64,000 nucleotides of DNA from Hydractinia symbiolongicarpus. Taxonomy: Eukaryota; Cnidaria; Hydrozoa; Anthoathecata; Hydractiniidae. The translations under genes were made by a program, and so were the position numbers. The DNA lies in contig NC_079888.1 in assembly GCF_029227915.1 (NCBI RefSeq), positions 16,041,001-16,105,000 on the forward strand, in the 5' to 3' direction. The notes under the pieces were generated by a model. It had not been told where the DNA came from and did no database searches. It was given only the letters and a program-made list of their open reading frames with translations. Positions 10,804 through 22,540 of this stretch are shown piece by piece. How positions within the stretch are numbered: the first letter of the stretch is position 1; every line of letters begins with the position of its first letter.

Positions 10804-13800
10804 TCACTGCTTCATTGGATAGGTTTGCTGCTGTTGTTGTTGAGGGGGAACTTGCATTACCATTCCAGGCTGTTGTACAATCACTGTGGTAGTGGCATTT
10901 GACTAAAATAAGAACGTTTCGTAAAAACACAACTTAGATTTACTCCGCATAAAAGAAGTGACAGTAGAACATTTTCTCAAATTGCCACAATTTCACTTTA
11001 ACTAACTTTTCTTAGGGTGAATCCATGAAGGTATCCCCCACCCCTTCTTCCTTCGCTTTTGCCTCATCCCGTCCCTTGCGTACGCTTACATCCACTACAA
11101 TTTCACATTTAGGCCTCCTCCCAACTTAAAAAGAAAGGAATTACAAAGGTTTAAAGAGTACACAAACAAGAGATTTTTTCATAAAGACAGAACATCGTAT
11201 TATCAGATCACATGTTGCAAACACTTGCAAAACATCTCATTTTTAAAATCTCTAAGGTAAGTGAAATAATTTCATCTATTTCTAATAACGACTTGTTTTA
11301 ACAGAATTAATGGAGAAGATTCGAAAACATTAAAATGTAAAAAAAATGGAATTACAGATCGTCAAATTGAGTACGTACGCACTTATAAAACCTTCACTAG
11401 AATAACTAAAAATATCCGTAAGACATAAAGACTCTATGTTACATAATAAAATACCTCTTTCCCTCCCCACTAAATTTTTATAACAAAAATTATCATACCC
11501 TTCACCCCTCAGACGTTACGTAATTGTTGAGTGGCCCCTAACCTTATGTAGTTCAACACAATAACAAAAACTTACTGTACAGCAGGTAGCCACACAACCA
11601 AGTATGGAAGCAGCTAATGTCACGATAGCACCAATCACCAAAAAGATGACAATGACGTACAGTAAGGTAGAAATAGCTTTTAAGTCATCGCAGTTTGACA
11701 TACCTGGAAAAGAAAAATTTTACCCTATATGCACCATAAACATACCAGAATGCACCGCATGAGTGTAAAAGTTAAGAAATTATTATTGCGTTTTAAAATG
11801 TTTTCAATTTGACTCTCGAGTTAGAATTAGCAAGCGTAAACAGTGGGGAACAACATTTACATAAATCCTTAAATGCACGTCACCAACAAAAAAGAACACC
11901 AAGTAAAGGAAACAACATTGAGGAATCGAATCTCATTTCGTTGCGATGTAGAAACTACCCCGATATCCCATACCGTTTATAACTTTAGTTTCACCATCAA
12001 CTCTGCAATAGCAGGCTTCTCCAATTTTTGTGCAATCGTCAACAGCACTCGCATACGCAGCCCATATAGCTACCACAATCGCAACTAGAATGGTTCCCAA
12101 ACCTTGCAGAATGAAGCATAGAATATTGAGAACCATGAATGCAATCATCTATAATTAGAAGTTGTATAGCAGTACCTTGACATTTATTTGTAACACTTTG
12201 ACAAGAAAAAATTAAGAAAAACAAGGACAATATTGGTTTTGACATTTTGCACGTTTCCACTGTGTTTTTTTGTTTTTTTCGGTAATGTTTTTTCATAAAA
12301 CTTAGTGAAATGACGAGAATAGATTACTTAAATTTTCGTTTTTTATGCTCAATGAAGTGCAATGTTCAACGAAGGAAATTTTCGTCGCTGTAAATGATTA
12401 TTTTTTGCAGGCTTTGACGTGATTTATAGATTCCAGTTGCCTTCACCTTAGTTTTAAATGTTTTATTGCATTCGTTCAAAAGTAAAAACATCTGAGAACC
12501 ATGGTGAAACTCTCCAATTAGCGGACAGCATCGGTGCATGACTAAAGTGTCCGCTAATTGGAAGTGTCCGCCTTTTGGAAAGTTTTACATTTTAACCTGC
12601 AAATTAGAAAATAAAGCCGATTTTTGTATCACAAAGGAAGAACCCCAAATGATAATATAATATTAACATAATAACAACGAACCAAACTTCCAATCTTTGA
12701 AGTCTTCCATACAAATTTTAAAAAAGATGGATAAACGATTAAACATGTTGTACATGTTCCTGTTATGTATCGCCTTCATGGTTACAAGCTGATAAAGTGG
12801 TCAATAAAGAAAATTGACGAGATTAAAAGCAAGATAGACACAAAAATTGTAGAATGTTTGAAATAAACGTTAGAAAAACTATTCATTTTTGTCTATTTTT
12901 CTTTGCTTTTGATTTTTTGGACTGTTCGCTAATTGGGAGAGAGAAAAAATCCATATTTGCTCTTTGGTGCAAAAATATTATCCACCAATTAGAGTGTCCG
13001 CTAATTAAGTGTCCGCTTTTTGGAAAGTTATTCATGAGACTTTGACTAGAAAACGGCAGTTGTATGACCAAAGTGTCCGCTAATCAGAGGTGTCCGCCTT
13101 TTAGAGTGTCTGTTACTTGGAGAGAATACTGTATTCCGATTAAACAATATTAACTGATGTTGGCATAACATCCATTCTCGACCCCAGCGCTCTTTGAGAT
13201 TAAAACATGGAGGTTTATCTTAAAAATCTCTGGGGTCGAGAACGCATAATACCTTATTAGTCTCAAAACAGATCAATTTGAAGTTATTCAGTCATTAACA
13301 CATGTAACAAAAGCAAGTTCCAAGTATCGTCCCTGTTTTGCTCCACTGGAAATAGAGTTAACGTTTCTTAACATAATTGATTGATATTTAACTTACCGCG
13401 CATTTGTTTTTTGTGAATCCCGTTACAAGACCCAAAATTCCGGGAATGATAAACTAAAATAAGAAAAAAAGTTAACACATGAAATTATTTTAAGTTTCAT
13501 TTAGTATATTACAGAGCCACATCGACTTGCTAAAAATATGAGATAAAAATATGTGCCCGTCTTCTTCTGTTCTGTCTTTTTCTTTCTTCGGAGCAACTAT
13601 AGAATACCCATTGAATAATATAAATATTATCATGTCATAAACAAGCGATTTTATTCTAGGCTACCTTTCGACAGCTACAGCTGTCATCGACGGGCAATGA
13701 TCGTAATTATTTTTGGCTATTTATTATTTGAAGAGATAATTAGAGGATCGAAATTAACCAATCAGATCACAGTAATTAAAGTAATTAACATTTTCACGGA

Positions 13801-15666
13801 AGCAATAAATTGATTAAAATCTTTCCTTTTTCTAAAAGTTCACTTTTTTGTTACGTTTGTCCCGAACCATTTTTTGCACTTGTTTCTAAATGTTCGCTTT
13901 CCGAAGTGCGGGTAACCATATTTCTGGAAGTTGATAGGAAATACTATTAATATGAGTATTTCTGTCTATACTATTTATGGTTTCTTTTACGTTTCTTGCT
14001 GTCAAACCAGACTCTCGGTCTATGATCTTATTATTGTCCCACTCTATAACATGATCATTCTTCCAGCTATGGTCCACAATCTCATTTTTGTCTGTATCTG
14101 CGTTGCGTACGGCTCTTTTGTGCTCTTGCACACGTTGTTTAAACATTCGTTTTGTTTCACCGACATAAACAGCATCACAATCCTTACACGGGATTTCGTA
14201 GACAAAATTACATTGACTCTCTAGACATATTGTGTCTTTCAGATGCGACAGTACACTACGTAGCGTGTTTTTAGATTGAAACACTGGCTTTATTTTATGA
14301 TCTTTCAATACCCGACGAAGTATGTTACTTGTGGCTACTGGTTCATTTTCCGCATCTTCCCTGTCACTGCTCTTATCAGTCCTGTTCATGATTTTCCTCT
14401 CAACCTTCTTAATGGTCTGTCTCGAGTACCCATTTGCAAGTAAGGCGTTGTTTATATGAGATAACCCTTTCTTTCAGTCATTCCCTCCACTGACTCTGTC
14501 CAGTAAGAAGGACACTACACTTTCTTTGCAAGACATTTGGTGATTAGATGTGTAGTACATTTTTAAAATTATAGAATACCCCCCCGTAAAAAAATTAAAA
14601 CTATGTAACTCAGCAACGCAACAACGCACCTACTCAGCAATACAGCAACGTAGATGCTCAGCTACGCAGCAACGCATCTACTCAGCAATACAGCAACGTA
14701 GATGCTCAGCAACGCAACAACGCACGTACTCAGCAATACAGCAACGTAGATGCTCAGCAACGCAACAACGCACGTACTCAGCAATACAGCAACGTAGATG
14801 CTCAGCAACGCAGCAACACAGCTACTCAGCAATACAGGAACGTGGATACTCAGCTACGCAGCAACACAGCTACTCAACAACACAGCTACTCAGCAATACA
14901 GCAACGTGGATACTCAGCTACGCAGCAATGCAGCTACTCAGAAAAATAGTTTTAAATGGTATTAGATAGTTAAGAGGGATCTGAGCAAAAGCTTCGTTTT
15001 TAAAATTAAACTAGTTTAAAAAAACATTGTTTAACATTATATCAATGTTTTTTAATAACTAAAAATATTAAATGAATAAGGAAACTATTTAAAGAACGAA
15101 AAATTTGTCATTACGAATGTATACACTATGAGGCTAAACTATAGAATCATGAAAGCGAAGTCGTTATATTACAAAATGTTTAGTGTAACAAACCAACTTG
15201 GTATGTTTGTTGATATTTTACTTCAGTTTAACTGACCAACTGTGTGTTAATCTAGAAATACTGAGCTTTGCGTAGCTGCGTGCGTAGCTGCGTTGTTGCT
15301 GCTGCTATATTTGTTAGTTTAATTTTTTTTATTATTGCGTTGCTGCGTTGCAGAGTCTTATAGTCTCATTTTTTTTACGGGGGGTATTTTATAGTTTAGC
15401 CCTTTATCTTTATGGTATTTTTTTGTTTGTTTGTTGTATAAAAAACTGAGCAAAGGATATATTAGCCCATGTTATTAATCTGACAAGAAAATAAAGGTAA
15501 ACCAACTTACAGGTATTCCAGCCCAATACGGAGTCAGGCTAGTGCTCATTTCGGCTTTTCCCGCCATTACAAAAGAACATATGATCACAATAAGTGCCAG
15601 AACAAGTTCGATTGCTCCAAGGACAAGCCCTGCCATCGCATGACCTTTCAGAATCTCTCCAGCCAT
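10804..15666 (-). CDS. MS4A/CD20-like four-transmembrane protein, complete (204 aa)
   Basis: Five exons join perfectly in frame on the minus strand: 15511-15666, 13397-13453, 11974-12148, 11576-11703 and 10804-10902 (615 nt with stop). All have AG/GT borders. The protein has four hydrophobic segments: GLVLGAIELVLALIVIICSF; GIPFIIPGILGLVTG; MVLNILCFILQGLGTILVAI; LYVIVIFLVIGAIVTLAASI. A Cys-containing loop between segments 3 and 4 includes DDCTKIGEACYC, and a cytosolic tail (VIVQQPGMVMQVPP) ends in a glutamine run. Topology and the PYWAGIPFII motif between segments 1 and 2 fit the CD20-like family (MS4A, TMEM176 relatives), membrane proteins linked to signalling and ion flux. Similarity to named members is weak, so no symbol is given. 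The ATG at 15666 is the first in frame. Intron 1 hosts a GIY-YIG fragment and an inverted-repeat element, and intron 2 a pogo-like element. Confidence 0.8.
12510..13134. mobile_element. Pogo/Tigger-type nonautonomous element in tetraspan intron 2
   Basis: The left end CTCTCCAATTAGCGGACA is mirrored on the right by TGTCTGTTACTTGGAGAG, which runs on into AATACTGTA. Subterminal repeats of AGTGTCCGCTAATT and GTGTCCGCCTTTTGGAAAG occur on both sides (12550-12590 and 12990-13110). This layout is typical of pogo-like elements whose ends read as gene-like words. No intact transposase was seen. Confidence 0.75.
13174..13242. repeat. Foldback: GTTCTCGACCCCAG family
   Basis: ATTCTCGACCCCAG (13174-13187) is mirrored by CTGGGGTCGAGAA (13230-13242), and the inner arms are partly complementary. 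It is a short foldback in intron 2 of the tetraspan gene. Confidence 0.6.
13886..14478 (-). mobile_element. Truncated retroelement with GIY-YIG endonuclease (Penelope-like)
   Basis: An open minus-strand frame holds a complete GIY-YIG domain: NFVYEIPCKDCDAVYVGETK, then QRVQEHKRAVRNADTDKNEI, VDHSWKNDHVIEWDN and IDRESGLTARNVKETI. It stops at 13886. Upstream, NALLANGYSRQTIKKVERKI is the usual linker after the reverse transcriptase, which is missing. The family acts by target-primed reverse transcription. This copy is truncated at its 5' side inside intron 1 of the tetraspan gene. It belongs to a different lineage from the copy at 2 kb. Confidence 0.8.
14568..15397. mobile_element. Inverted-repeat element carrying a minisatellite
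   Basis: The left end is TATAGAATACCCCCCCGTAA, running on through AAAAATTAAAACTATG into AACTCAGCAACGCAACAACG. The right end mirrors it: GCGTTGCTGCGTTGCAGAGT, then TATAGTCTC, TTTTTTTTACGGGGGGTATT and TTATAG. The left half contains the tandem array at 14609-14942. There is no transposase. It sits in intron 1 of the tetraspan gene. Confidence 0.8.
14609..14942. repeat. Minisatellite, about 48-bp unit made of CAGCAACG words
   Basis: The unit is roughly CTCAGCAACGCAACAACGCA followed by CGTACTCAGCAATACAGCAA and CGTAGATG, repeated about seven times with variants. The basic word is CTCAGCAACGCAG. The same word forms the subterminal part of the surrounding inverted-repeat element, so the array probably grew from the element's own end. 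Confidence 0.85.
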
Positions 15667-16577
15667 TTTCGATTTTTATTCTAAATAATCTATAATGTTG
15701 AAAAACTTTTTAACTTCTTCTATGAGCTTTTAATCGCAACGCAACATTAAAATTTAAAATTTATATTTTTTCAAAATATTGGGTTTCTAGCAACAGAGTT
15801 AGTATATGATAAATTCAGGACCCACTTTGCACGACATAAAATTGATATAAAATAATATAAAAATAATAGATCCTCATAAAAAGGTTAACTGCACCATAAA
15901 ATGGAATAATTTAAAACTTTAGCACATGACAACAAGTTAAAAAAAATTATAAAAATATAACATTTAATGTGAATAGCCAGTCTTTAAAATTGTTAACACA
16001 ATATCGCTTCCATATCCATAGTAACAAAACAACTTTTTTCTAATATATAATTAAAACTGAAATTGAGTTGTATCGGTTTTTATTCACACCAATTCTCACA
16101 ACGTTTTACTCTAGCAAAAAATAAAAATTAATTCATCGTAGCATAGCGACATCAAAAGAAAACACTCATTTTGAAATTCGATAAACTTTCGAATATCTTG
16201 AAGACATTGCATTGAGCGCGCAGTTCAGCTATTCACGTATTTTGGTATGTAATTGTAAAGGGCGATTTTCACAATGCAAATTGGACAGCGAATTTCAGCG
16301 GAATGTATCTGAGCATGCGCAGTTTTGTTTGTTTTAATTTTGCTTAAAAATTGGCTTCACCGTAAAGTTAAAACAGTTTCTACTTTTTAGCGGGGAAATA
16401 CTCCGCTGCTAAGAATATTTGGTAATAATCAGAACGCAACAATCAGGGTTTATTTGCTGTTTAAACTCATTACTGGAAAGAATTCAAAATAATTGTCTTG
16501 ATCTTCATACTTAAAAGATTTTTCATGCTCTTGGTTTGACAATAAAATTATAATACAGCGGCTTGGCAATATAACTA
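15667..16577. other. Spacer upstream of the tetraspan gene
   Basis: This holds the 5' leader and promoter region of the minus-strand tetraspan gene. It is AT-rich, and no gene or named element is seen. Confidence 0.35.
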
Positions 16578-18955
16578 CAGTAGACTCCCGGTAACTCGAA
16601 CCTCGGTTAACTCGAACATTCGCTATCTCGAACCATTTTCGAGTCCCCCTTTAGACAATTCATTCGATATAATGTAGGTGCTTGGAAATAAAACACGATT
16701 CAACGGAGTAGTTAACAATCTTACTCGCTAAACAACAAAATACAATGCAAAGTTTAAGTAATAAATAACACATGTAACATGACATAAATATTAGGAAAAA
16801 AACACTTACTAGAAATATAGTAGCGTAAGCCAAGTTAGCTACAAGTGAGAGAAAACAACTGAAAATAATGCTTAGATGCAGAACAACTCCTGTGATGTAC
16901 GAAAGACTAATTTCACTCAACAGCGAATTTATTACTATAATGTATGTTCGACCCTGTCGCTACATGTTGAAGACTGCTAGCACAGAAAAAGAATGTGTAA
17001 GATATGCAAAAACAAAACAGACTTGAGGGGAAAATTTGAGTGAAAATAGTACCAAAATTACAATTATTCTTTACATAAAAAACATGGGACATCACAACAC
17101 AAAACTAACGAATATAATGCATCTCGTACTTCACTGCAGAGCGAACTCTACAGCAGAGCACAAACGGGACAACACAAGAACAACACAAATTACATAACAA
17201 ATATAAATTTCAATACGGCAGGATCAAATACCTCGAACTTTAAAGGAAAGAGGAAAACAATTTGTTTGATAAAAATTTCTTTATTAATTCTAATTAATTA
17301 ATTTTTTAAAATAGATATAAACTTCACTTGTCCGGATATATGTAGCGTGTAGGGAACTTGCAAACCTTCCCCATCGCCAAGATTACATCTTTTTCCAATG
17401 ATCTTTACACATACACTTTAAAAATATGGGTCACTACGCAAGAAATAAAACACGGTCTTTGCAAATCTTCCGCCTTTGCCTTTTTTTAGATGTCCCACAA
17501 CAATTTGGTCCTTTATAATAGCTACAGCAAACTAGTCCACAGGATTATCTGGTTTCATGGATAATTCCAACAGTTTGTCTAGTTGTGGCGTCCAAATATT
17601 TTTGTAAATATGATGTCCCTTGATAAATGTTTAGAGATCCGTACTTGTAATCAAGGTAATTGGTAGCTCATATTGTATGCAAATTGTTTCAGTTGTCGCA
17701 GCTTCAGTCATACTGCAGAATTTTTTTTAGCAAACGCACATTGATACGATTAAAAATATTTGGATGAGAAAGGTATAAGTGTTTTAAAGATTAATAGCCT
17801 TGTGGTAGGGCGTTCGCTTCCATTGCTTCGACTTACAGGATTAGCAGCGGCTAATACAGTGGGGGAAAAGTTGTCAATGTTTGTCATTGGAAAGTCAAAA
17901 TCCCCACCATGTTTTAAGAATATAAAGCATTTACCATGTCGCTATCGCAGTCAAAACAAAAGCTGGATGGACAGCATATTGTTTGAAAAATGGATCCGTG
18001 AAATAATTGACGTTTCACTGTAGAAAGAAAAAAGAATTGCTCTAGTGGTTGATAATTGTCCGGAGTATCCATCTATTGATGACCTTGTATCAGTCAATTT
18101 AATTTTCCTGCCACCAAACACGACCTCAAAGCTTCAGCCAATGGATCAGGGTGTCATACGATCTCTAAAAGCTTACTACAAGTCATTGTCTTTCCGACAA
18201 TTATTGATGCCATAGAGAAGAACAAACCACTTCCTGAATTTTCTATACTGGATGCAATGCGAATGCTTGACGTAGCATGGGGAAAAGTTAAAAAAGAAAC
18301 GGTTATTAACTGCTTTGCAACAGCTGGTATTTCAAAAGAAAAGCAAGCCGAATCTTTGTCAGAGGCTGATGATCCTTTCAAAGATCTACAGGAGCAGTTG
18401 GATAAGTTAGCTGTTCATGTGCCTGAGTTTTTCCCCAAGGGAATCACTGCTGCTGACATTGTATCTGCTGATGACTCTGTCATAAACACGGAACCAGTTA
18501 TGACCGATGACGAAATTTTATTAGATATCCTAGATCAAGATGATCATGCGACGGAAGAAAGCGATAATTATACTTCACATATTCAACCAAGTCGTCCCAA
18601 ATCTGATGACGTTCGCCGAGCACTGGAGGTCTTGCGCGAGTACAGGCGGTTCAGTGAAAATGATGAGTGCGTACACCAATGTATCCACCAAATTGACGCA
18701 ATTGTAGAGAATGAGTTAACCTCTAAATTGAAACAAATTGATATTCGAGATTATTATCGAAATCAGTTATCTTTGACTATACAGAATGTGATACTTTAGT
18801 AGTTTTTTTTAAAAAAAAGAAAAATCGCCTTAACTTGAACTATTATCTTACTTTTCCTAAAGTTCGACTTAACAGGAGCTTCGCTTGAATCGAACATTCG
18901 TTAAGTCTAACTATTTTCCAGTCCCTTGGAGGTTCGAGTTACCGGGAGTTAAATG
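16578..18955 (+). mobile_element. Tigger/pogo DNA transposon, degraded
   Basis: The left terminus ACTCCCGGTAACTCGAACCT (from about 16584) is mirrored on the right by AGGTTCGAGTTACCGGGAGT (18930-18949). Repeats of GTTAACTCGAACATTCG type follow just inside each end. The right half carries transposase sequence (see the pseudogene entry). The left half (16640-17750) has no recognisable DNA-binding domain and may be decayed or replaced. Ends of this kind are typical of Tigger elements that insert at TA. Confidence 0.85.
17760..18799 (+). pseudogene. Tigger-type transposase (DDE_1), broken
   Basis: Three frames together read as a pogo/Tigger catalytic domain. 17760-18020: LDEKGIS (first Asp), then MFVIGKSKSPPCFKNIK and NKSWMDSILFEKW, ending at a TAG. 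About 18020-18180: IALVVDNCPEYPSI (second Asp), then LIFLPPNTTSKLQPMDQGVI (third Asp). 18250-18799, in another frame: ILDAMRMLDVAWGKVKKETV, then NCFATAGI and an acidic tail. The N-terminal CENPB/HTH part is missing. One in-frame stop and at least one frameshift make it nonfunctional, although all three catalytic Asp positions are still readable. Confidence 0.85.
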
Positions 18956-21791
18956 TATATACTACAGCGCCCGACTTGGCAATACAACTATATACTAAAG
19001 AGCCCGACTTGGCAATACAACTACATAATGCAACAAAAACAGCAACAAACATACACCTTTTGCATAAAATGAACGGTATGTGATCAGCAACTAAATTATA
19101 CAACTTTTCCAGTCCGCGAGCTAAATGCGGGTGTTATTATTAATCTTTTTCCCGGGCTAAAATAACTCGAAGATGACCACTTTATGCCAAATATTTTGCA
19201 CGTATATTTCGTATCGTGCACAGGTCTCTGTCGCATACTTAATGTCGATGTTACATAATATAAAGAAGTAAAAATTCATTAGACGCATAAGAGTAAATTT
19301 TGCAACTGACGATTGAGGAAGAAATTTTTCTATACCAGTCTTTACGCCTTGTCACTACACATGCACAGGAAACCTGGAAATCCGAAAACGAGTTGTAATC
19401 AAGAATTCGAAAAGAAACTATGTTGTTCCGTCCATCTGCAATAGCGGAAACACGCTGCTAAATTGCCACAGAATTCAGCATTCACAATTCGCTTGGTGAA
19501 AATCCTCCTTCAGAGCGTACGTAGCTACGGGAGAATGTTCATTCGTTCTCTTACGCTGAGTTAAAAATTGACGTAACATGTGACATCACTAACGTAACTT
19601 ACGTCATTCGTTTCTTATGAGCAAAATTTTTCGCTCGTTAGAAACACGACGTAGTAAGCTGAAAAATAAAAAAAAGTTTAATTTAGGATTCTATAAGATT
19701 CGAATATAGCCCAAATTATATAATTATACAAAAAGTCAACTTAAAATCAAATGAAATTACCTAATTAAAAAATATTTGGCGGAGATAAAAACAAAAGCAC
19801 CCAGATATTTGCCTGTCCAAGTTCGTAATTCGGATGAAATTTTACGTAAGTCCTTACGTAAAACAATACGTACATGTAATTGTAGCTTTGTAAAAAAATT
19901 CCCACGGATACCTAAAAAAGATCTTAAAGGGGTTACAAACCGGTTAAAATGCTCACATTCCGTATATCCCACGCACATATTAAAAATCCGGCAAACGCGT
20001 TTTGCACAATGAACAGGCCAGCGCATTTTGCTCGCTGGTTCAATATTTTTTTTCGAAAAGTATATTACAAAGAAATATTTCAGTAAGACTCATTCTGGAT
20101 GAAAGCTAACCAAGGCTGAGGAAGATAGGAATTCTAGTTATTTCTATATGTTTGAGTCTGTAAATTACACACATGCCGGAAAAATAGCCATTTTTGTTTT
20201 TCACCGCCATCAGCTTGACTTTCGTGTAAGTCACTAAAGTCGAAAACCAACAGCCGTAGCCCCTTTAAACACTTGTTTCCTTAATAAAACTATTGTAAAG
20301 ATTGCGTTTAAATCGTAAAAACATTCTCTTGTCCATACTTATCTCAGGAGGGCAAATGTCCACCATATCTCAATATTCTTTTTCCGTCGGCGAGGTCATT
20401 GACGTCGATTTAAAATAAATTTTTTAAATTATCGCGTTATCGCGTGGGGTATATTCATGACTCCATTCCATGATGTCTTGTTTGTTAAATGTTTGTGATC
20501 TACAAAATTTGCAAAAATAAATTCTACAAAACAAGATGAGAATATATTTTTTCCATTTGCAGTTCGATAAATTTTTTTTTGTTGCAAAAAATGGCACTTT
20601 AATTACAAAAATAAGTTTCACGAACCATTTTTTGTCTCTCATGGTGGCGGAATTTTTTGTGTAACAGGGCGTTCATTTTTACCTTTCGCCCTTTGGAAAA
20701 CGCCTGAAAGAAATTAGGAAATTCTAATTAACTCCCACGTTTTTTAAAAATGCGTTGCTCAAATAATTTTATTCTTTCCACACAACAATATCTACCATCT
20801 TAAAAAACTTTGCCCTGTTTTACTTTGTTTGTTGCATTTAATCTCAACCTCGTCCCCAGGACATTTTATATCTTTCTGACATCGCGACGGCATACGAACA
20901 TGATACTGATACAGGCTTGTTCACGTGACCATGTTACAACCCAGAATCTGGGTTGTACTAATTATTAAGATTTCTTTTGATAACCCACAAAGGTCACGTG
21001 ACGTCACAAGATTAAACTAGAATTTCTGGTGAAAAAGTGGTGGCGAAACCAAAAAAAAAACAAGGGAAGGAACAGAATGTTTTTGCTTCAGACAAACAGA
21101 GTTGGTCAGGATAATGCAAATTTTTTGGCTTTGTTATGTTACGGCGATAAAAAGATATATATTTCAAAAAAACATCTCGAATTTTATCTATCTATCTTAT
21201 TAAACAAAGTACATCCAACTTCGTGCCAAGTTTTTCGTTAATTAACCTTTTTTTCGTTAATCATCACTAGGCTCTATTTTATTTATATTAATAAAACAAA
21301 TGCACGGGTGCGGTGATTGGAAAACAATAAATATTACCTTGTCATTTTCGTGCTCTCCAACCTATCTTGCGCGCACAACAGCCCATACAAAAGCAAACTG
21401 TTTTAAAAGCATCCGTGGTGGTGTGGGATGTAATACGAGAACATAATAGATCTTGAAAGCCATTAAATTATAACGAAAGTTGTTGCAAGGAATCTAATTA
21501 AACATGTTCGAAGATGTGGTCAGAGAATTGTAGAAACTTAAATTTTTTACTGGTGTTTATCAAAGGGCTATATATTTTGCAGCCTTAAAAATGCTGGGGA
21601 GTGAACTAACTCGTCAAATGGTATGGCAGCAGAATTTTTTTTTTATTTCAATTTTATACTTCCTTGTTGTTTTTTTCACAGAAATACTTAATAAATTCTG
21701 TTGATTGATTACATCTGCCTTGTGAATGATAACTGGCCTTTCGGTCCATGTATAAATTTTATCGAACAAAAAACATGCTGACAAAGGAGTC
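18956..21791. other. Spacer without recognised genes
   Basis: Short open frames at 19757-20026 and 20424-20642 show no family features. A foldback-family copy begins CAACCTCGTCCCCAGG at 20845. At 20920-21005 two CACGTGAC words in opposite orientation flank about 65 bp. I see no exon that I can support. Confidence 0.35.
20845..20890. repeat. Foldback family copy (CAACCTCGTCCCCAGG)
   Basis: CAACCTCGTCCCCAGGACAT followed by TTCTGACATCG matches the reverse complement of the right half of the copies at 23349-23422 and 62924-62999. Confidence 0.55.
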
Positions 21792-22540
21792 TTAACCCTA
21801 TTCGGTCCGGGGGGCGGATTCCGCCCCCCCCCCCTGACGGTTTTTTTTTAATAACTCCTGATTGCTTTGTTATATGGCTATGATACTTACTGAGTTTTAA
21901 CATTTATCTATTAGCAGCTGCATGCTAAATTTTTAGGTCCCATACCTTTCAGAGGCTTTGATATTGGCCATTACTCGAAACTACCCCTAAAAATCTCTAT
22001 GAAATCCTTATAATGGGGAAAATATAATAACTCCTGTTAGAATTATCCTTAGAACTTGAAACTTGCAACACAACTTTGTTTCATCAGGAAGAATCATTTT
22101 GAATATGTTGGATACGTGAATAATCCGATTTCCCGATTTTGTCGGATTTTACCCGAAAATCGGAAAAAACGGATTTTCGGGCAATCTTTGGCAATTTTTT
22201 ATCCGATCCATGTAAAAACAGGAAGATATGTTAAATAACTTTTATTTAGCTTTCAGAAACTTCAAACAGAATGTAAAAATTCGCTCTAGAACAAAAGTAA
22301 TTATATTTTAAACAGATAGTGGCATTTTTAACAATTTTCAAGCTTCTGATGACGTCACAGAAAATGTGCTGACGCAAGCAAAAATTTATTGCCGCCATTT
22401 TGTTCCTTTTAAGACGTACTATAAGTGTGCCAAGTTTGATTCAATTTGAACAATCCTATGAAAAGTTATTGAGGGGGGGGGGGGGAAATCCGCCCCCCGG
22501 TCATAGTATGTTCTAAAAACCCCGGACTGAATAGGGTTAA
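21792..22540. mobile_element. piggyBac-like nonautonomous element (TTAA ends)
   Basis: The ends are TTAACCCTATTCGGTCCGGG and, at the right, CCCGGACTGAATAGGGTTAA: 21-bp inverted repeats with one mismatch that begin and end in TTAA. A GGCGGATTCCGCCCCCC hairpin lies just inside the left end, and a matching AAATCCGCCCCCCGG lies at the right. TTAA targets and TTAACCC ends are hallmarks of piggyBac elements. No transposase frame is present. Confidence 0.8.

Noticed and set aside
14609-14942. CRISPR-like periodicity
   Set aside because: Units are contiguous, with no unique spacers, in a eukaryotic intron; it is a minisatellite.
16660-17095. Hydrophobic minus-strand frame (ITGVVLHLSIIFSCFLSL) considered as a second tetraspan exon
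   Set aside because: It lies within the Tigger element, lacks a convincing acceptor, and hydrophobic runs are common by chance in AT-rich DNA.
19757-20026. Overlapping 89- and 78-codon frames on opposite strands
   Set aside because: Mutually antisense with no recognisable features on either strand.
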